Positions 29,873 to 38,570 of a DNA stretch of 64,000 nt are shown here, piece after piece. Position numbers and translations under genes: made by a program. This DNA comes from Streptomyces caatingaensis. GTDB lineage: Bacteria > Actinomycetota > Actinomycetes > Streptomycetales > Streptomycetaceae. The stretch lies in assembly GCF_001187435.1 (NCBI RefSeq), contig NZ_LFXA01000009.1, positions 62,001 to 126,000 of the forward strand, read 5' to 3'. The notes beneath the pieces were generated by a model that was given only the letters and a program-made list of their open reading frames with translations, was not told the origin of the DNA and did no database searches. Each line of letters starts with the position of its first letter. Position 1 is the first letter of the stretch.

Positions 29873-30029
29873 GGTGTGGAGTTCCCCCTCAAGCTGGTGA
29901 CTGTGCTGCATGGCCCGGAGACGGGATGGGAATGTCTGTGCGGGCAGACCTACGCTAGGGACGCTCTTTATGCGGGGCCAACGAATTCCTTGGAAATCAG
30001 GGTGAAATCGGTCCTGGGGTGGGGGAAGC

Positions 30030-30047
30030 CTCCTCCCCGGGGAGGAG
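30030..30047. promoter_or_regulatory. 18-bp perfect palindrome in the MMPL/M24 divergent region
   Basis: CTCCTCCCCGGGGAGGAG reads the same on both strands. It sits between the divergent MMPL and M24 genes, 65 nt from the latter's ATG, and could be an operator for a dimeric repressor. No regulator gene is adjacent. Confidence 0.5.
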
Positions 30048-30111
30048 ACGCCTCTCACCCGTGGGGTAGAGATCACCTGCCGAACGTCTCCACCCGCATT
30101 ACGCTGCCCCC

Positions 30112-31254
30112 ATGGCTCCCATGACCGCGGACCCCGCCTCCGCCGGCACCGCGACCCCCGACGACTACGCGGCCCGCATGGAGCGCGCCGCCCGGGCCGC
30201 CGCCCAGGAGGGGCTCTCCGGGCTGATCGTCTCGCCCGGCCCCGACCTCGTCTGGCTCTGCGGCTACCGGGCCTCGCCCGGCGCCGAGCGGCTCACCGCC
30301 CTGATCCTCGTCCCCGGCCGGCGGCCCCTGCTGATCGTCCCCGAGCTGGAGCGCGGCGGGGCCGAACGCGCCCCGGGCGCCGGGGCGTTGACCGTCACCG
30401 GCTGGCGGGACGCCGAGAACCCCTACGACCTGGCCGCCGGCCACCTCGACGTCCGCGGCCGCTACGGCGTCTCCGACAACACCTGGGCCCTGCACCTGCT
30501 CGCCCTCCAACGGCTGCGCCCCGGCGCCGGATACGCCGCGCTCACCGAGGCCCTGCCGATGCTGCGCGCCGTCAAGGACGCCTCCGAGGTCGAGCGGCTC
30601 GCGGCGGCGGGGGCGGCGGCCGACGCGGTCTACGAGGCCGTCGTGGAGCGGCCGTTCGCCGGGCGGTGCGAACTGGACGTCGCGGCCGACCTCGACCGGC
30701 TCCTGCGCGAACACGGGCACTCCCAGGTCGACTTCACCATCGTCGGCTCCGGGCCCAACGGGGCCGATCCGCACCACGACTCCGGCGACCGGGTCATCGA
30801 GGACGGCGACATGGTCGTCATGGACTTCGGCGGGCTGCTCGCCGGTTACGGCTCCGACACGACGCGCACCGTGCACGTCGGGGAGCCGACGGCGGAGGAG
30901 CGCAAGGTGCACGACATCGTGCGCGAGGCGCAGCAGGCCGCGTTCGAGGCGGTGCGGCCCGGGGCCGCGTGCCAGGACATCGACCGGGCCGCCCGGTCGG
31001 TGATCGTCCGGCACGGCTTCGGCGAGTACTTCGTGCACCGGACGGGGCACGGGATCGGTGTCACGACGCACGAACCGCCGTACATGGTGGAGGGGGAGCA
31101 CCAGCCCCTGGTGCCGGGGATGTGCTTCTCGATCGAGCCGGGGATCTATCTGCCGGGGCGGTTCGGGGTGCGGATCGAGGACATCGTGGTGTGCGGGGAG
31201 GAGGGTGGGAGGCGTCTGAACACCACGTCGCGCGAGTTGCGCGTCGTGCGGTGA
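30112..31254 (+). CDS. M24-family aminopeptidase P (Xaa-Pro peptidase)
   Basis: 380 residues. N-terminal creatinase-like domain (about 1-150), then the pita-bread catalytic domain. Metal ligands fall in VVMDFGGLLAGYGSDTTRT (two Asp), HRTGHGIGVTTHE (His), SIEPGIYLPG (Glu) and GVRIEDIVV (Glu), the full five-ligand set. Hydrolyses X-Pro bonds or dipeptides. TACGCT (30100-30105) ends 6 nt before the ATG, so it is probably leaderless; an ATG three codons on is an alternative. A large repeat array follows directly. Confidence 0.92.
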   Translation: MAPMTADPASAGTATPDDYAARMERAARAAAQEGLSGLIVSPGPDLVWLCGYRASPGAERLTALILVPGRRPLLIVPELERGGAERAPGAGALTVTGWRDAENPYDLAAGHLDVRGRYGVSDNTWALHLLALQRLRPGAGYAALTEALPMLRAVKDASEVERLAAAGAAADAVYEAVVERPFAGRCELDVAADLDRLLREHGHSQVDFTIVGSGPNGADPHHDSGDRVIEDGDMVVMDFGGLLAGYGSDTTRTVHVGEPTAEERKVHDIVREAQQAAFEAVRPGAACQDIDRAARSVIVRHGFGEYFVHRTGHGIGVTTHEPPYMVEGEHQPLVPGMCFSIEPGIYLPGRFGVRIEDIVVCGEEGGRRLNTTSRELRVVR

Positions 31255-31259
31255 CCTTC

Positions 31260-32318
31260 CCCCACCCCGCCCTTTCCCCGTTTCCCCGGGGCTGCGCCCC
31301 CTGTCCCCCGCCCGCGCCCGCGCCCGCGACCGCGCTCCGCGGGCCCGGCCCCGTGCCGGGGGCTGCGCCCCCTGGGCCCCGCTCCGGGGGCTGCGCCCCC
31401 GGGCCTCGGCCCCTGCGCCGTGTTCCGGGGCTGGGCCCCTGGGCCCTGGCCCTTGCGCCGCGTTCCGGGGCTGCGCCTCTTGGGCCTGGCTTCTGCGCCG
31501 CGTTCTGCGGCTGTGTCCCTTGGGTCTCGCTTCGGGGCTGCGCCTCCGGGCTTCGGGCCGCGCTTCGCGTGGCGGGCGGGGGTCACGCCCCGGGTCCGGC
31601 CCTTGCGCCGGCATTCCAGGGGCTGCGCCCCTGGGCCTGGCTTCCGGGCTGGGCCCCGGCCCCTGGACCGCGCTTCGCGCGGCGGGCGAGGTTGTGCCCG
31701 GGGCCTGGCTTCTGCGCCGCGTTCTGCGGCTGTGCCCCTTTGGGTCTCGCTTCGGGGCTGCGCCTCCGGGCTTCGGGCCGCGCTTCGCGTGGCGGGCGGG
31801 GGTCACGCCCCGGGTCCGGCCCCTGCGCCGGCGTCCCAGGGGCTGCGCCCCTGGGCCTGGCTTCCGGGCTGGGCCCCGGCCCCTGGACCGCGCTTCGCGC
31901 GTTGGGCGGGGTTGTGCCCGGGGCCTGGCTCCTGCGCCGCGTTCCGGGGGTTCGCCCTTTGGGTCTCGCTTCGGGGCTGTGCCCCGGCCCCCGGACCATG
32001 CTCCGCGTGGCGGGCAGGGCTGCGCCCCCGGCCCCGGCCCCCGAACCGCGCTCCGCTCGGCGGGCGGGGGCTGCGCCCCCTCATCCCCCTGACCGCGGCT
32101 CCGCCGCTCGTCCTCCATCGCCGGACGGGCTGATTTGTGCGCCCCGCGGCGCGACATCCAGGCCGTCCGTCCGAGGACAACCGCGCGGAGCGCGGTTGCG
32201 GGGCCCAGGGGGCGCAGCCCCCGGAACGGGGTGCGGGGCGGGCCCCGCACCGCGCCGCGCGGCCCCGCACCGCGCCGCGCGGCAGCGCGGCAAGAAACGG
32301 TGAAAGGGCGGGGTGGGG
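31260..32318. repeat. 1.06-kb gene-free array of GC-rich hairpins with inverted ends
   Basis: Between the convergent stops of the M24 and MFS genes. The left 26 nt (31260-31285, starting CCCCACCCCGCCC) match the reverse complement of the right 26 nt (32293-32318) at 24 of 26 positions. Inside are many copies of the hairpin unit GGGGC-NNN-GCCCC (often GGGGCTGCGCCCC), and a longer tandem unit of about 219-220 nt: the string CGTTCTGCGG occurs at 31501 and 31720, and the related CGTTCCGGGG at 31940. Long open frames across it are Arg/Pro/Gly-rich on both strands and are not genes. A second array of the same plan lies at 61.4-62.0 kb. Confidence 0.8.
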
Positions 32319-32328
32319 CAAAGTCCCC

Positions 32329-33846
32329 TCACTGACCCGCGCGCATGCGGTGCGGGTCGTAAGAGGCCGCCTCCACCGCCGCCGCACCGTGGCGCGGCGG
32401 CACCCCCGCCCGGATCAGGGTCCAGGCCGTGACCGCGGCCAGGAGCATGACGGCCGAGGCCCAGCCCAGGCCGACGTGGAAGCCGTGCACCACGGCGGCC
32501 TTGACGAGTGCTGGCGTCGGAGCGGGAGGCCGCCGCGCCGCGAGGTACGCCGCGGTCGTGCTCGTCGCGATCGTGTTGAGGAGGGCCGTGCCGATCGACC
32601 CCCCGACCTGCTGGCAGGTGTTGACCGTCGCGGAGGCGACCCCCGCGTCCGCCGGATCGACGCCCTTCGTCGCGGTGTCCATGACGGGGACGAAGAGGAG
32701 GCCCATGCCGAGCCCGAAGAGGATCGTGGACGGCAGGACGTGGACGGCGTACTCCGCCCTGACCGGGAGGAAGGTCAGCAGGAAGAGCCCGGCGGCGGCC
32801 AGGACGGTGCCGGAGGACAGCAGGACGCGCGGCGGCAGCCGGCGCAGCAGCCGCGGCGAGAGCTGGGTGCTGGTCAGCATGATCGTCGCCGACATCGGCA
32901 GGAAGGCCAGCCCGGCCTCCACCGGCCGGTAGTCCAGGACGCCCTGGAAGTAGTACGTCATGTAGAGGAACATCCCGAACATGGCGATCACGGCGAGCCC
33001 GAGCGTCAGGAACGCCCCGCCGCGGTTGCGATTGCGCACGATCCGCGGCGGCAGCAGCGGGCTCGCCGCCCGCGTCTGCCGCAGGGCGAACAGCGCCAGC
33101 AGCACCGCCCCGGCGCACAGCGCGCCGAGGACGCGCGGGCTGTCCCAGCCCTTGGACGACGCCTCGCTGCACCCGTAGACGACACCGACCAGGCCCGTGC
33201 AGGCGAGCGCGACGCCGGGAACGTCCAGACGCACCCGCTCCTCGGGCCGGTGGTCGTGCAGGGACCACAGGCCGCCGAGGAAGGCGGTCACGGCGATCGG
33301 CGCGTTGACGTACATGCACCAGCGCCAGTCCAGGTACTCGGTGAGCACGCCGCCGCAGATGAGCCCGATCGCGTTGCCGGCGGCGGCGATGCCGCTGAAC
33401 ACCCCGAACGCCTTGCCGCGCTCCCGCGGTTCGGTGAACGTCGTGGTGACCAGCGAGAGCGCGGACGGCGCCAGCGTCGCGGCGAAGACGCCCTGGAGGG
33501 CGCGGGCGCCGAACAGATGCCAGCTGGAGGTGGCCGCGCCGCCCACCGCCGAGGCGACGGCGAAGCCGATCAGGCCCACCAGGAACGTCCGTTTGCGGCC
33601 CACCAGGTCGGCCACCCGGCCGCCGAGCAGCAGCAGGCCGCCGAAGGCGAGCGTGTAGGCGGTGATGACCCACTGCCGGTTGGTGTCCGACATGTGCAGC
33701 TCGCGCTGGGCGGACGGCAGGGCGATGTTCACGATGGTCGCGTCGAGCACGACCATCAGCTGGGCGAGGCTGATGAAGGCCAGCCCCCACCAGCGGCGGG
33801 AGCGGCAGGTGGCGTCGGGGGCGGGGTAGACGGTGCTCGTGCTCAT
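32329..33846 (-). CDS. DHA2-type MFS efflux transporter
   Basis: 505 residues with about 14 hydrophobic segments. Start at the ATG at 33846, with GAGAGGTCGCC upstream; TAGCCT (reverse strand) about 17-22 nt above is a likely -10 element. MFS motif A is GGRVADLVGRKRT, and LDATIVNIALPS after the first helix is the DHA2 (EmrB/QacA) motif. The GAAAAGNAIGL-type glycine-rich motif C is present as GIAAAGNAIGLICGG. Probably exports drugs or secondary metabolites; no regulator is adjacent. Converges on the 1-kb array. Confidence 0.92.
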   Translation of the reverse strand: MSTSTVYPAPDATCRSRRWWGLAFISLAQLMVVLDATIVNIALPSAQRELHMSDTNRQWVITAYTLAFGGLLLLGGRVADLVGRKRTFLVGLIGFAVASAVGGAATSSWHLFGARALQGVFAATLAPSALSLVTTTFTEPRERGKAFGVFSGIAAAGNAIGLICGGVLTEYLDWRWCMYVNAPIAVTAFLGGLWSLHDHRPEERVRLDVPGVALACTGLVGVVYGCSEASSKGWDSPRVLGALCAGAVLLALFALRQTRAASPLLPPRIVRNRNRGGAFLTLGLAVIAMFGMFLYMTYYFQGVLDYRPVEAGLAFLPMSATIMLTSTQLSPRLLRRLPPRVLLSSGTVLAAAGLFLLTFLPVRAEYAVHVLPSTILFGLGMGLLFVPVMDTATKGVDPADAGVASATVNTCQQVGGSIGTALLNTIATSTTAAYLAARRPPAPTPALVKAAVVHGFHVGLGWASAVMLLAAVTAWTLIRAGVPPRHGAAAVEAASYDPHRMRAGQ

Positions 33847-33877
33847 GGCGACCTCTCGCACCAGGCTAAGTGCGCCG

Positions 33878-33934
33878 GGTCACACCCGCCTCCCGAGGCT
33901 CCCCCGCCTCCTCGGTCACCCGCGCCTCCCGAGG
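33878..33934. repeat. Direct repeat pair upstream of the MFS gene
   Basis: GGTCACACCCGCCTCCCGAG begins at about 33878 and a second, near-identical copy (GGTCACCCGCGCCTCCCGAG) begins at about 33914, 36 nt later. The two units lie between the MFS start and the end of the neighbouring hypothetical gene; a role as regulator sites is possible. Confidence 0.45.
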
Positions 33935-33956
33935 ACCTCACTCGGGATCACCCGCG

Positions 33957-34454
33957 TCACACGCGGGGGAAGCGGCTGAGCACCGTCCACACGGCCGGGT
34001 TGTCCCCGAGCCCCTCGTGCATGTCGGTGAGGTCCGCGACGAGGTCGTGCAGGAAGTCGCGGGCCTCGCGGCGCAGCGCCCGGTGGTCGAGGACGAGCGG
34101 GGCCTCGTCGGCGGGCTGCCAGTCGGCGGTGACCTCCACCCAGCCGAAGCGGCGCTCGAAGAGGACGCGGTCGCTGGACTCGGTGAAGTCCAGCTCCGCG
34201 TACTGCGGAGTGGCCGAGCGGGAGCCGCGCGGGTCGCGGTCGAGCTCCTCGACGATGTCGCACAGGGCCCAGGCGAAGTCCAGGACGGGTACCCATCCCC
34301 AGGCTGTGGACAGCTCCCGGTCCGCCTCGGTGTCCGCGAGGTAGACGTCCCCGCAGAACAGGTCGTGCCGCAGGGCGCGCACGTCGGCGGTGCGGTAGTC
34401 CGTCTGCGGCGGGTCCGGGAAGCGGCGGGAGAGGGAGTAGCCGAGGTCGATCAC
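33957..34454 (-). CDS. Conserved hypothetical protein
   Basis: 165 residues from a GTG (VIDLGYSLSRRFPD). Mixed alpha/beta, acidic, no signal peptide or membrane helix. Aromatic-rich stretches (WGWVPVLDFAWALC, RFGWVEVTADWQP) suggest a compact soluble fold. I do not recognise the family; no catalytic motif. It follows the M4 protease gene on the same strand after a strong terminator, so it has its own promoter. Confidence 0.65.
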   Translation of the reverse strand: MIDLGYSLSRRFPDPPQTDYRTADVRALRHDLFCGDVYLADTEADRELSTAWGWVPVLDFAWALCDIVEELDRDPRGSRSATPQYAELDFTESSDRVLFERRFGWVEVTADWQPADEAPLVLDHRALRREARDFLHDLVADLTDMHEGLGDNPAVWTVLSRFPRV

Positions 34455-34473
34455 GTCGTCGATGGTGTCACGG

Positions 34474-34505
34474 CCGGGCCGCCCCCGCGGACGGGGGCGG
34501 CCCGG
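34474..34505 (-). terminator. Terminator downstream of the M4 protease gene
   Basis: Perfect 14-bp stem: CCGGGCCGCCCCCG (34474-34487), loop CGGA, CGGGGGCGGCCCGG (34492-34505), 14 nt past the protease stop codon (reverse strand). Confidence 0.88.
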
Positions 34506-34519
34506 TCAGGGAGCGGGAC

Positions 34520-36133
34520 CTACTTGACGTTGATCGCCGTCCAGGCGTCCGCGACCGCCTTGTACTCGGCGCTGTTGTTGCCGTAGAGCGAGGCCGCGGC
34601 GGCGAGGGTGCCGGTGCGGGCCTTGGCGTAGTTGGTGTTGGAGGTGAACTGCGTGGTCAGGGCCTTGTACCAGATCTTGACGGCCTTGTCGCGGCCGATG
34701 CCGGTGACCTTGACGCCGTTCGCGGTCGGGCTGTCGTAGGTGACGCCGTTGATGGTCTTCTTCCCGCTGCCCTCGGAGAGCAGGTAGAAGAAGTGGTTGG
34801 CCGGGCCGGACGAGTAGTGGACGTCGATCCCGCCGAGGCCGGAGTACCAGCTGTCCTTGGACTGCCCGTCCTTGCTGGGCTTGTCCATGTAGCGCAGCGG
34901 CTTGCCGTTGCCGAAGATGTCGATCTTCTCGCCGATGAGGTAGTCGCCCACGTCGGTCTTGTTGTCGGCGTAGAACTCGACGGCGGTGCCGAAGATGTCG
35001 CTGGTGGCCTCGTTGAGGCCGCCGGACTCGCCGCTGTAGACGAGCTTGGCGGTGGCGGCGGTGACGCCGTGGCTCATCTCGTGCGCGGCGACGTCGATGG
35101 CGGTGAGCGGCTTCTTGTTGCCCTGGCCGTCGCCGTAGGTCATGCAGAAGCAGGAGTCCTGCCAGAAGGCGTTGACGTAGCCGTTGCCGTAGTGGACGCG
35201 CGAGTAGGCGGCCTTGCCGTCGTTGCGGATGCCGTTGCGGCCGAAGGTGTTCTTGTAGAAGTCCCAGGTGAGGGCCGCCCCGTAGTGGGCGTCGACGCCG
35301 GCGGTCTGGCGGCCGCCGCCCCAGGTGTCGGTCTTGTTGGTGAACAGCGAACCGGTGCCGGACGAGCCCTGGTTGAGGTCGTACGTCTTGTGCCCGCCGC
35401 GCTTGCCGTCGGCGAGCTGGTACTGCGAGCCGGACTTGGTGGTGTCCAGGGGCACCGTGCCGCTGTAGCTGCTGGTGCCGCTGCCGGTCTCGACGCCCTC
35501 GTACTGGAAGAGCTTCTTGCCGTTCGACGCGTCGGTGATGACGTGGAGTTCGCTCGGGGTGCCGTCCTTCTGGACGCCGGTCACCACGGTCTCGTACGCG
35601 AGGACCGGCTTGCCCTGGGCGGCCCAGACGACCTTGCGCGGGGACTGGCCGGCCGGCTTGGCGGTCTTCTCGGCCGCGGCCGCCGTCAGGGCGGACTTCC
35701 TGGCCGCGTCCGGGGCCTGGGCGGCCGTCGTGGTCGGCACGGCTATGGACGCCTCGGTCGCCTTGGTGACCGAGCGGGCCCCCGACGCGGCCTCGTGGAC
35801 GATCAAATCGCCGCCCAGGACGGGGAGTCCGTCGTAGGTGCGCTCGTAGCGGGTGTGCACCGTGCCGTCGGCGTCCTTGACGACGTCACGGGCGACGAGC
35901 CTCTCCTTGCTGCCCAGCCCGATCTTCGCGGCCGTGGTCGCGGCGGCGCTCTGCGCGTCCTGGACGGCGGCGGCGCGCTGGTCCGCGGACAGGCTCAGCG
36001 GAAGTCCTCCGCTGTCACGGTCACCCGAGGCGCTCGCGCTGCCGGACTGGACGCCGACCACGACCATCGCGGCGGAGGCGACGAGGGCGGCGGCACGCAG
36101 GGCGGTGGTGCGGGGGGTGGCGGCGAGTCTCAA
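34520..36133 (-). CDS. Secreted M4 (thermolysin-type) metalloprotease
   Basis: 537 residues from the TTG at 36133, chosen because AGGAG lies 6 nt upstream. Signal peptide (about 1-35: AALVASAAMVVVGVQSGSASA), then a propeptide with FTP and PepSY-like parts (about 50-220), then the catalytic domain. Zn ligands and catalytic Glu are in AAHEMSHGVTAAT (His351, Glu352, His355), with the third ligand in GGLNEATSDIFG; the later HYSSGPANHFFYLL carries the transition-state His. Secreted protein nutrient scavenging is the usual role. An upstream reverse-strand CTGTCA is a possible -35 element. Confidence 0.92.
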   Translation of the reverse strand: MRLAATPRTTALRAAALVASAAMVVVGVQSGSASASGDRDSGGLPLSLSADQRAAAVQDAQSAAATTAAKIGLGSKERLVARDVVKDADGTVHTRYERTYDGLPVLGGDLIVHEAASGARSVTKATEASIAVPTTTAAQAPDAARKSALTAAAAEKTAKPAGQSPRKVVWAAQGKPVLAYETVVTGVQKDGTPSELHVITDASNGKKLFQYEGVETGSGTSSYSGTVPLDTTKSGSQYQLADGKRGGHKTYDLNQGSSGTGSLFTNKTDTWGGGRQTAGVDAHYGAALTWDFYKNTFGRNGIRNDGKAAYSRVHYGNGYVNAFWQDSCFCMTYGDGQGNKKPLTAIDVAAHEMSHGVTAATAKLVYSGESGGLNEATSDIFGTAVEFYADNKTDVGDYLIGEKIDIFGNGKPLRYMDKPSKDGQSKDSWYSGLGGIDVHYSSGPANHFFYLLSEGSGKKTINGVTYDSPTANGVKVTGIGRDKAVKIWYKALTTQFTSNTNYAKARTGTLAAAASLYGNNSAEYKAVADAWTAINVK

Positions 36134-36434
36134 CTCTGTCTCCTCTGAGGGGGGTTCGGGCGGCACTGGTGGGCGCCGCCCGCTGGTGCATGAGAGGTGC
36201 AGGAGCGAATGTGAGGAGAGCGTGCCACCCCTTGAGCGCTTTTGACAGGGGCGCAACAAGGATGTGATCTGTCGTTATCTCAGAACGACCAATTCCGGTC
36301 GGGATTGGCGGATCGGGTTTAGACCCGGAAGAGTTGAGGCTGAAGTGGCCGGTGAGGCTGATGGGACAACCCGGTGGGCAGGCCGGATCCCCCGCCCCGC
36401 CGGCCGGTGGAACGGGCCGGGGAACGGGGGATCC
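36134..36434. other. 301-nt divergent region between the M4 protease and GNAT genes
   Basis: No gene. It contains the perfect hyphenated palindrome CGACC-AATTCC-GGTCG (36286-36301), overlapped by the imperfect CCAATTCC-GGTC-GGGATTGG (36289-36308). These lie near the probable promoter of the protease gene and resemble an operator. Confidence 0.5.
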
Positions 36435-36992
36435 ATGCGGGTCAGGGCGTACGCGGAGGCCGACGTACCGGAGCAACTGGCGGACGCGGCCGGGGTGTTG
36501 CGCGAGCGCGAGTGGCCCGGCGGCGGGCCGCACGACCCGGCGCTGCGGCCGGAGGTGATGCTGCTGCTATCGCCGGACGACGAGGTGGTCGCGGCGCTGG
36601 ACATCCTCTTCAAGGATGTCGCCCACGCGGGCCGGCTCTACCGGGCGGCGGGGCTGAGCGCGGTGGTCACCGACCCGGCGCGCCGGGGCAGCGGAAACGG
36701 GCGGCGGCTGGTGGCCGCCGCCCGTGAACGGATCGCCGGGCAAGGCGTTGACCTGGGGCTCTTTACCTGTGACCGGCCTCTAGTGGGCTTCTACGCGGGC
36801 GCCGGGTGGGAGGAGCTGGAGGGCACCGTCCTCGTCGGCGGGACACCGGAGGATCCCTTCCCCAGCGACGGGCCGGGGTTCGACAAGGCCACCATGGCCG
36901 GATTCTTCACGGCGCGGGCGCGGCGGGACGCGGACGCGTTCCGCGGGTGCCGGGTCGGGCTGTACCCGGGCGGGACCGACAGGCTGTGGTGA
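36435..36992 (+). CDS. GNAT-family acetyltransferase
   Basis: 185 residues from the ATG at 36435, with GGGGG 5-9 nt upstream. The acetyl-CoA site is the stretch GLSAVVTDPARRGSGNGRRL, matching R/Q-x-x-G-x-G/A of motif A; DLGLFTCDRPLVGFYAGAGW is motif B. Transfers an acetyl group to an unidentified amine (small molecule, antibiotic or protein). No operon partner; the next gene converges. Confidence 0.85.
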   Translation: MRVRAYAEADVPEQLADAAGVLREREWPGGGPHDPALRPEVMLLLSPDDEVVAALDILFKDVAHAGRLYRAAGLSAVVTDPARRGSGNGRRLVAAARERIAGQGVDLGLFTCDRPLVGFYAGAGWEELEGTVLVGGTPEDPFPSDGPGFDKATMAGFFTARARRDADAFRGCRVGLYPGGTDRLW

Positions 36993-37007
36993 GCGGGGCG
37001 GTTCCCG

Positions 37008-37193
37008 TTACGGCCGGTCCTCCGGCGGGCGGTTGCCGAGCTGCTCGTTGATCCTCCGCTGGGCCTCGTCGACCTGGCTCTGGTACTTGTTGCCGGTCCG
37101 CTCGTCGAACGCGTCACCGGCCTTCTCGACGCCCTGCCTGGCCGTGTCCTCGTGGCCCTTGAGCAGGCTCTTGAGCTTGTCGAGCATGGACAT
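37008..37193 (-). CDS. Small MT0933-like protein (antitoxin-family)
   Basis: 61 residues starting MSMLDKLKSLLKGHEDTARQ, with AAGGAGG 5 nt before the ATG. Amphipathic helices and a C-terminal QVDEAQRRINEQLG match the 'MT0933-like antitoxin' family of actinobacteria. No toxin gene is adjacent on either strand, so the antitoxin role is doubtful; members are better described as small stress-linked helical proteins. Confidence 0.75.
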   Translation of the reverse strand: MSMLDKLKSLLKGHEDTARQGVEKAGDAFDERTGNKYQSQVDEAQRRINEQLGNRPPEDRP

Positions 37194-37301
37194 GGAGTCC
37201 TCCTTGCGAGTGCTGACCATTCCAGGATCACCGCATTTGTCCTGTTTGGCCAGTGCGAGGGGGCGGCGGCCGTCCGGCGGGGCGCGGCGGCCGTCCGGTC
37301 C

Positions 37302-37595
37302 TCATGGCCGTCCGCCCGGGGGTGTGCGCTCCTCGGGCGGGATGGTGGGGTCGAGGGCCGAGTCGTACGCACCGGTGCCCCGGCAGTGCTTGCACTGGCC
37401 GGTGCGGTGGACGGTCTCGGCCGGGCCGCGGAACGGGTCGGGGCCGGGGTGGCGGGCCAGCACCCGGGGAACGAATCCGGAGCCCTGGCACCAATGGCAG
37501 ACCGGGCGCTCCGGAAAGGGGTCCGGGCCGGAATCCCCGGCGGATCCGGAATCGGAATCCGGCCCCGGTTCCTGGGGGTTATCGCTGTCCGTCAT
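37302..37595 (-). CDS. Small zinc-ribbon protein with two CxxCxGxG motifs
   Basis: 97 residues if started at MTDSDNPQEPG (37595). Two motifs, CHWCQGSGF and CKHCRGTGA, 35-40 residues apart, are of the DnaJ central zinc-finger type and probably form one zinc site. The N-terminal 30 residues are Pro/Asp/Ser-rich. Function not known; small proteins of this kind are common in Streptomyces. Upstream in-frame starts extend the protein with basic, unlikely sequence. Confidence 0.65.
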   Translation of the reverse strand: MTDSDNPQEPGPDSDSGSAGDSGPDPFPERPVCHWCQGSGFVPRVLARHPGPDPFRGPAETVHRTGQCKHCRGTGAYDSALDPTIPPEERTPPGGRP

Positions 37596-37749
37596 CGGGG
37601 CCGATGATGGTCCGCACCGGGGGGCCGGGTCCCGGAAACGGCGGCGCTTCATCCGAACGGGACGGTACGGGTCCGGCACCTGACATATCAGGCGGCCAAC
37701 TCCGGTCGTCCGCTTGCATTTTCGGGTGTATTTCGATGGCGGGGGTGCG

Positions 37750-37786
37750 GAGGGCCGCTTCCCCGCCGGACGGGAAAGCGGCCCTC
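37750..37786 (-). terminator. Terminator after terD
   Basis: GAGGGCCGCTT (37750-37760) pairs with AAGCGGCCCTC (37776-37786); after one mismatch CCCG (37762-37765) pairs with CGGG (37771-37774), leaving a 5-nt loop. It is just past the stop codon on the reverse strand. Confidence 0.8.
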
Positions 37787-37805
37787 GTGGCGCGGCGTCC
37801 GTTTG

Positions 37806-38381
37806 TCAGACGTTGACGCCGAAGTCCTGCGCGATGCCGACCAGGCCGGAGGCGTAACCCTGGCCCACCGCGCGGAACTTCCACTCGGCGCCGTGCCGGT
37901 AGAGCTCGCCGAAGACCATGGCGGTCTCGGTGGCCGCGTCCTCGCTCAGGTCGTAACGGGCGATCTCCGCGCCGCCGGACTGGTTGACGATGCGGATGTA
38001 GGCGTTGCGCACCTGGCCGAAGTTCTGCGAGCGCGCGGTGGCGTCGTAGATGGAGACCGGGAAGACGATCTTGTCCACGTCGGCCGGCAGGGCGGCGAGG
38101 TTGACGTTGATCTGCTCGTCGTCGCCGTCGCCCTGGCCGGTGGTGTTGTCGCCGGTGTGCACGATGGAGCCGTCCGGCGTCTGCTTGTTGTTGAAGAAGA
38201 CGAAGTGCGCGTCCGAGTAGACCTTGCCGGCGGGGTTCACCGCTATGGCGCTCGCGTCGAGGTCGAAGTCCGTGCCCGTGGTGGTGCGGACGTCCCAGCC
38301 GAGGCCGACGGTGACGGCCGACAGGCCCGGGGCCTCCTTGGTGAGGGAGACGTTGCCGCCCTTGGACAGGCTTACAGGCAT
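37806..38381 (-). CDS. terD: TerD-family stress protein
   Basis: 191 residues, starting [19 protein letters not shown] with AGAAAGGGACC upstream. The whole length is the TerD beta-sandwich, with Ca2+-binding acidic motifs in [12 protein letters not shown] and [15 protein letters not shown] and the conserved [32 protein letters not shown]. Tellurite-resistance/general stress family, abundant in Streptomyces and linked to Ca2+ and development. It has its own promoter; no other ter genes are in the window. Confidence 0.94.
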   Translation of the reverse strand: MPVSLSKGGNVSLTKEAPGLSAVTVGLGWDVRTTTGTDFDLDASAIAVNPAGKVYSDAHFVFFNNKQTPDGSIVHTGDNTTGQGDGDDEQINVNLAALPADVDKIVFPVSIYDATARSQNFGQVRNAYIRIVNQSGGAEIARYDLSEDAATETAMVFGELYRHGAEWKFRAVGQGYASGLVGIAQDFGVNV

Positions 38382-38570
38382 GGGGTGGTCCCTTTCTGGT
38401 CGGGCTCGCGCCGGGCTCGCGGGCGCGTGCGCTCACCCCGGTAAACGCGGACGGGGGGCGGTGGGGTTCCGTCCTCCTTTACTTTCTTTACCGGTTTCTG
38501 ATGGCCGGTCGGCGACGGAGGGGGACAAACCCAGGTGACAGGGGCATCACCGGCGGGCGACGATGGACTC

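Noticed and set aside
30073..32250. Long Arg/Pro/Gly-rich frames across the 31-kb array on both strands
   Set aside because: All six frames are open over much of the array because of GC-rich repeats; none has a ribosome-binding site or recognisable product.
31260..32318. CRISPR array as an explanation for the repeats
   Set aside because: The units are variable, self-complementary and without unique spacers, and there are no cas genes.
37008..37193. Toxin-antitoxin module around the MT0933-like gene
   Set aside because: No toxin candidate is adjacent; the family name alone is not evidence for a module.
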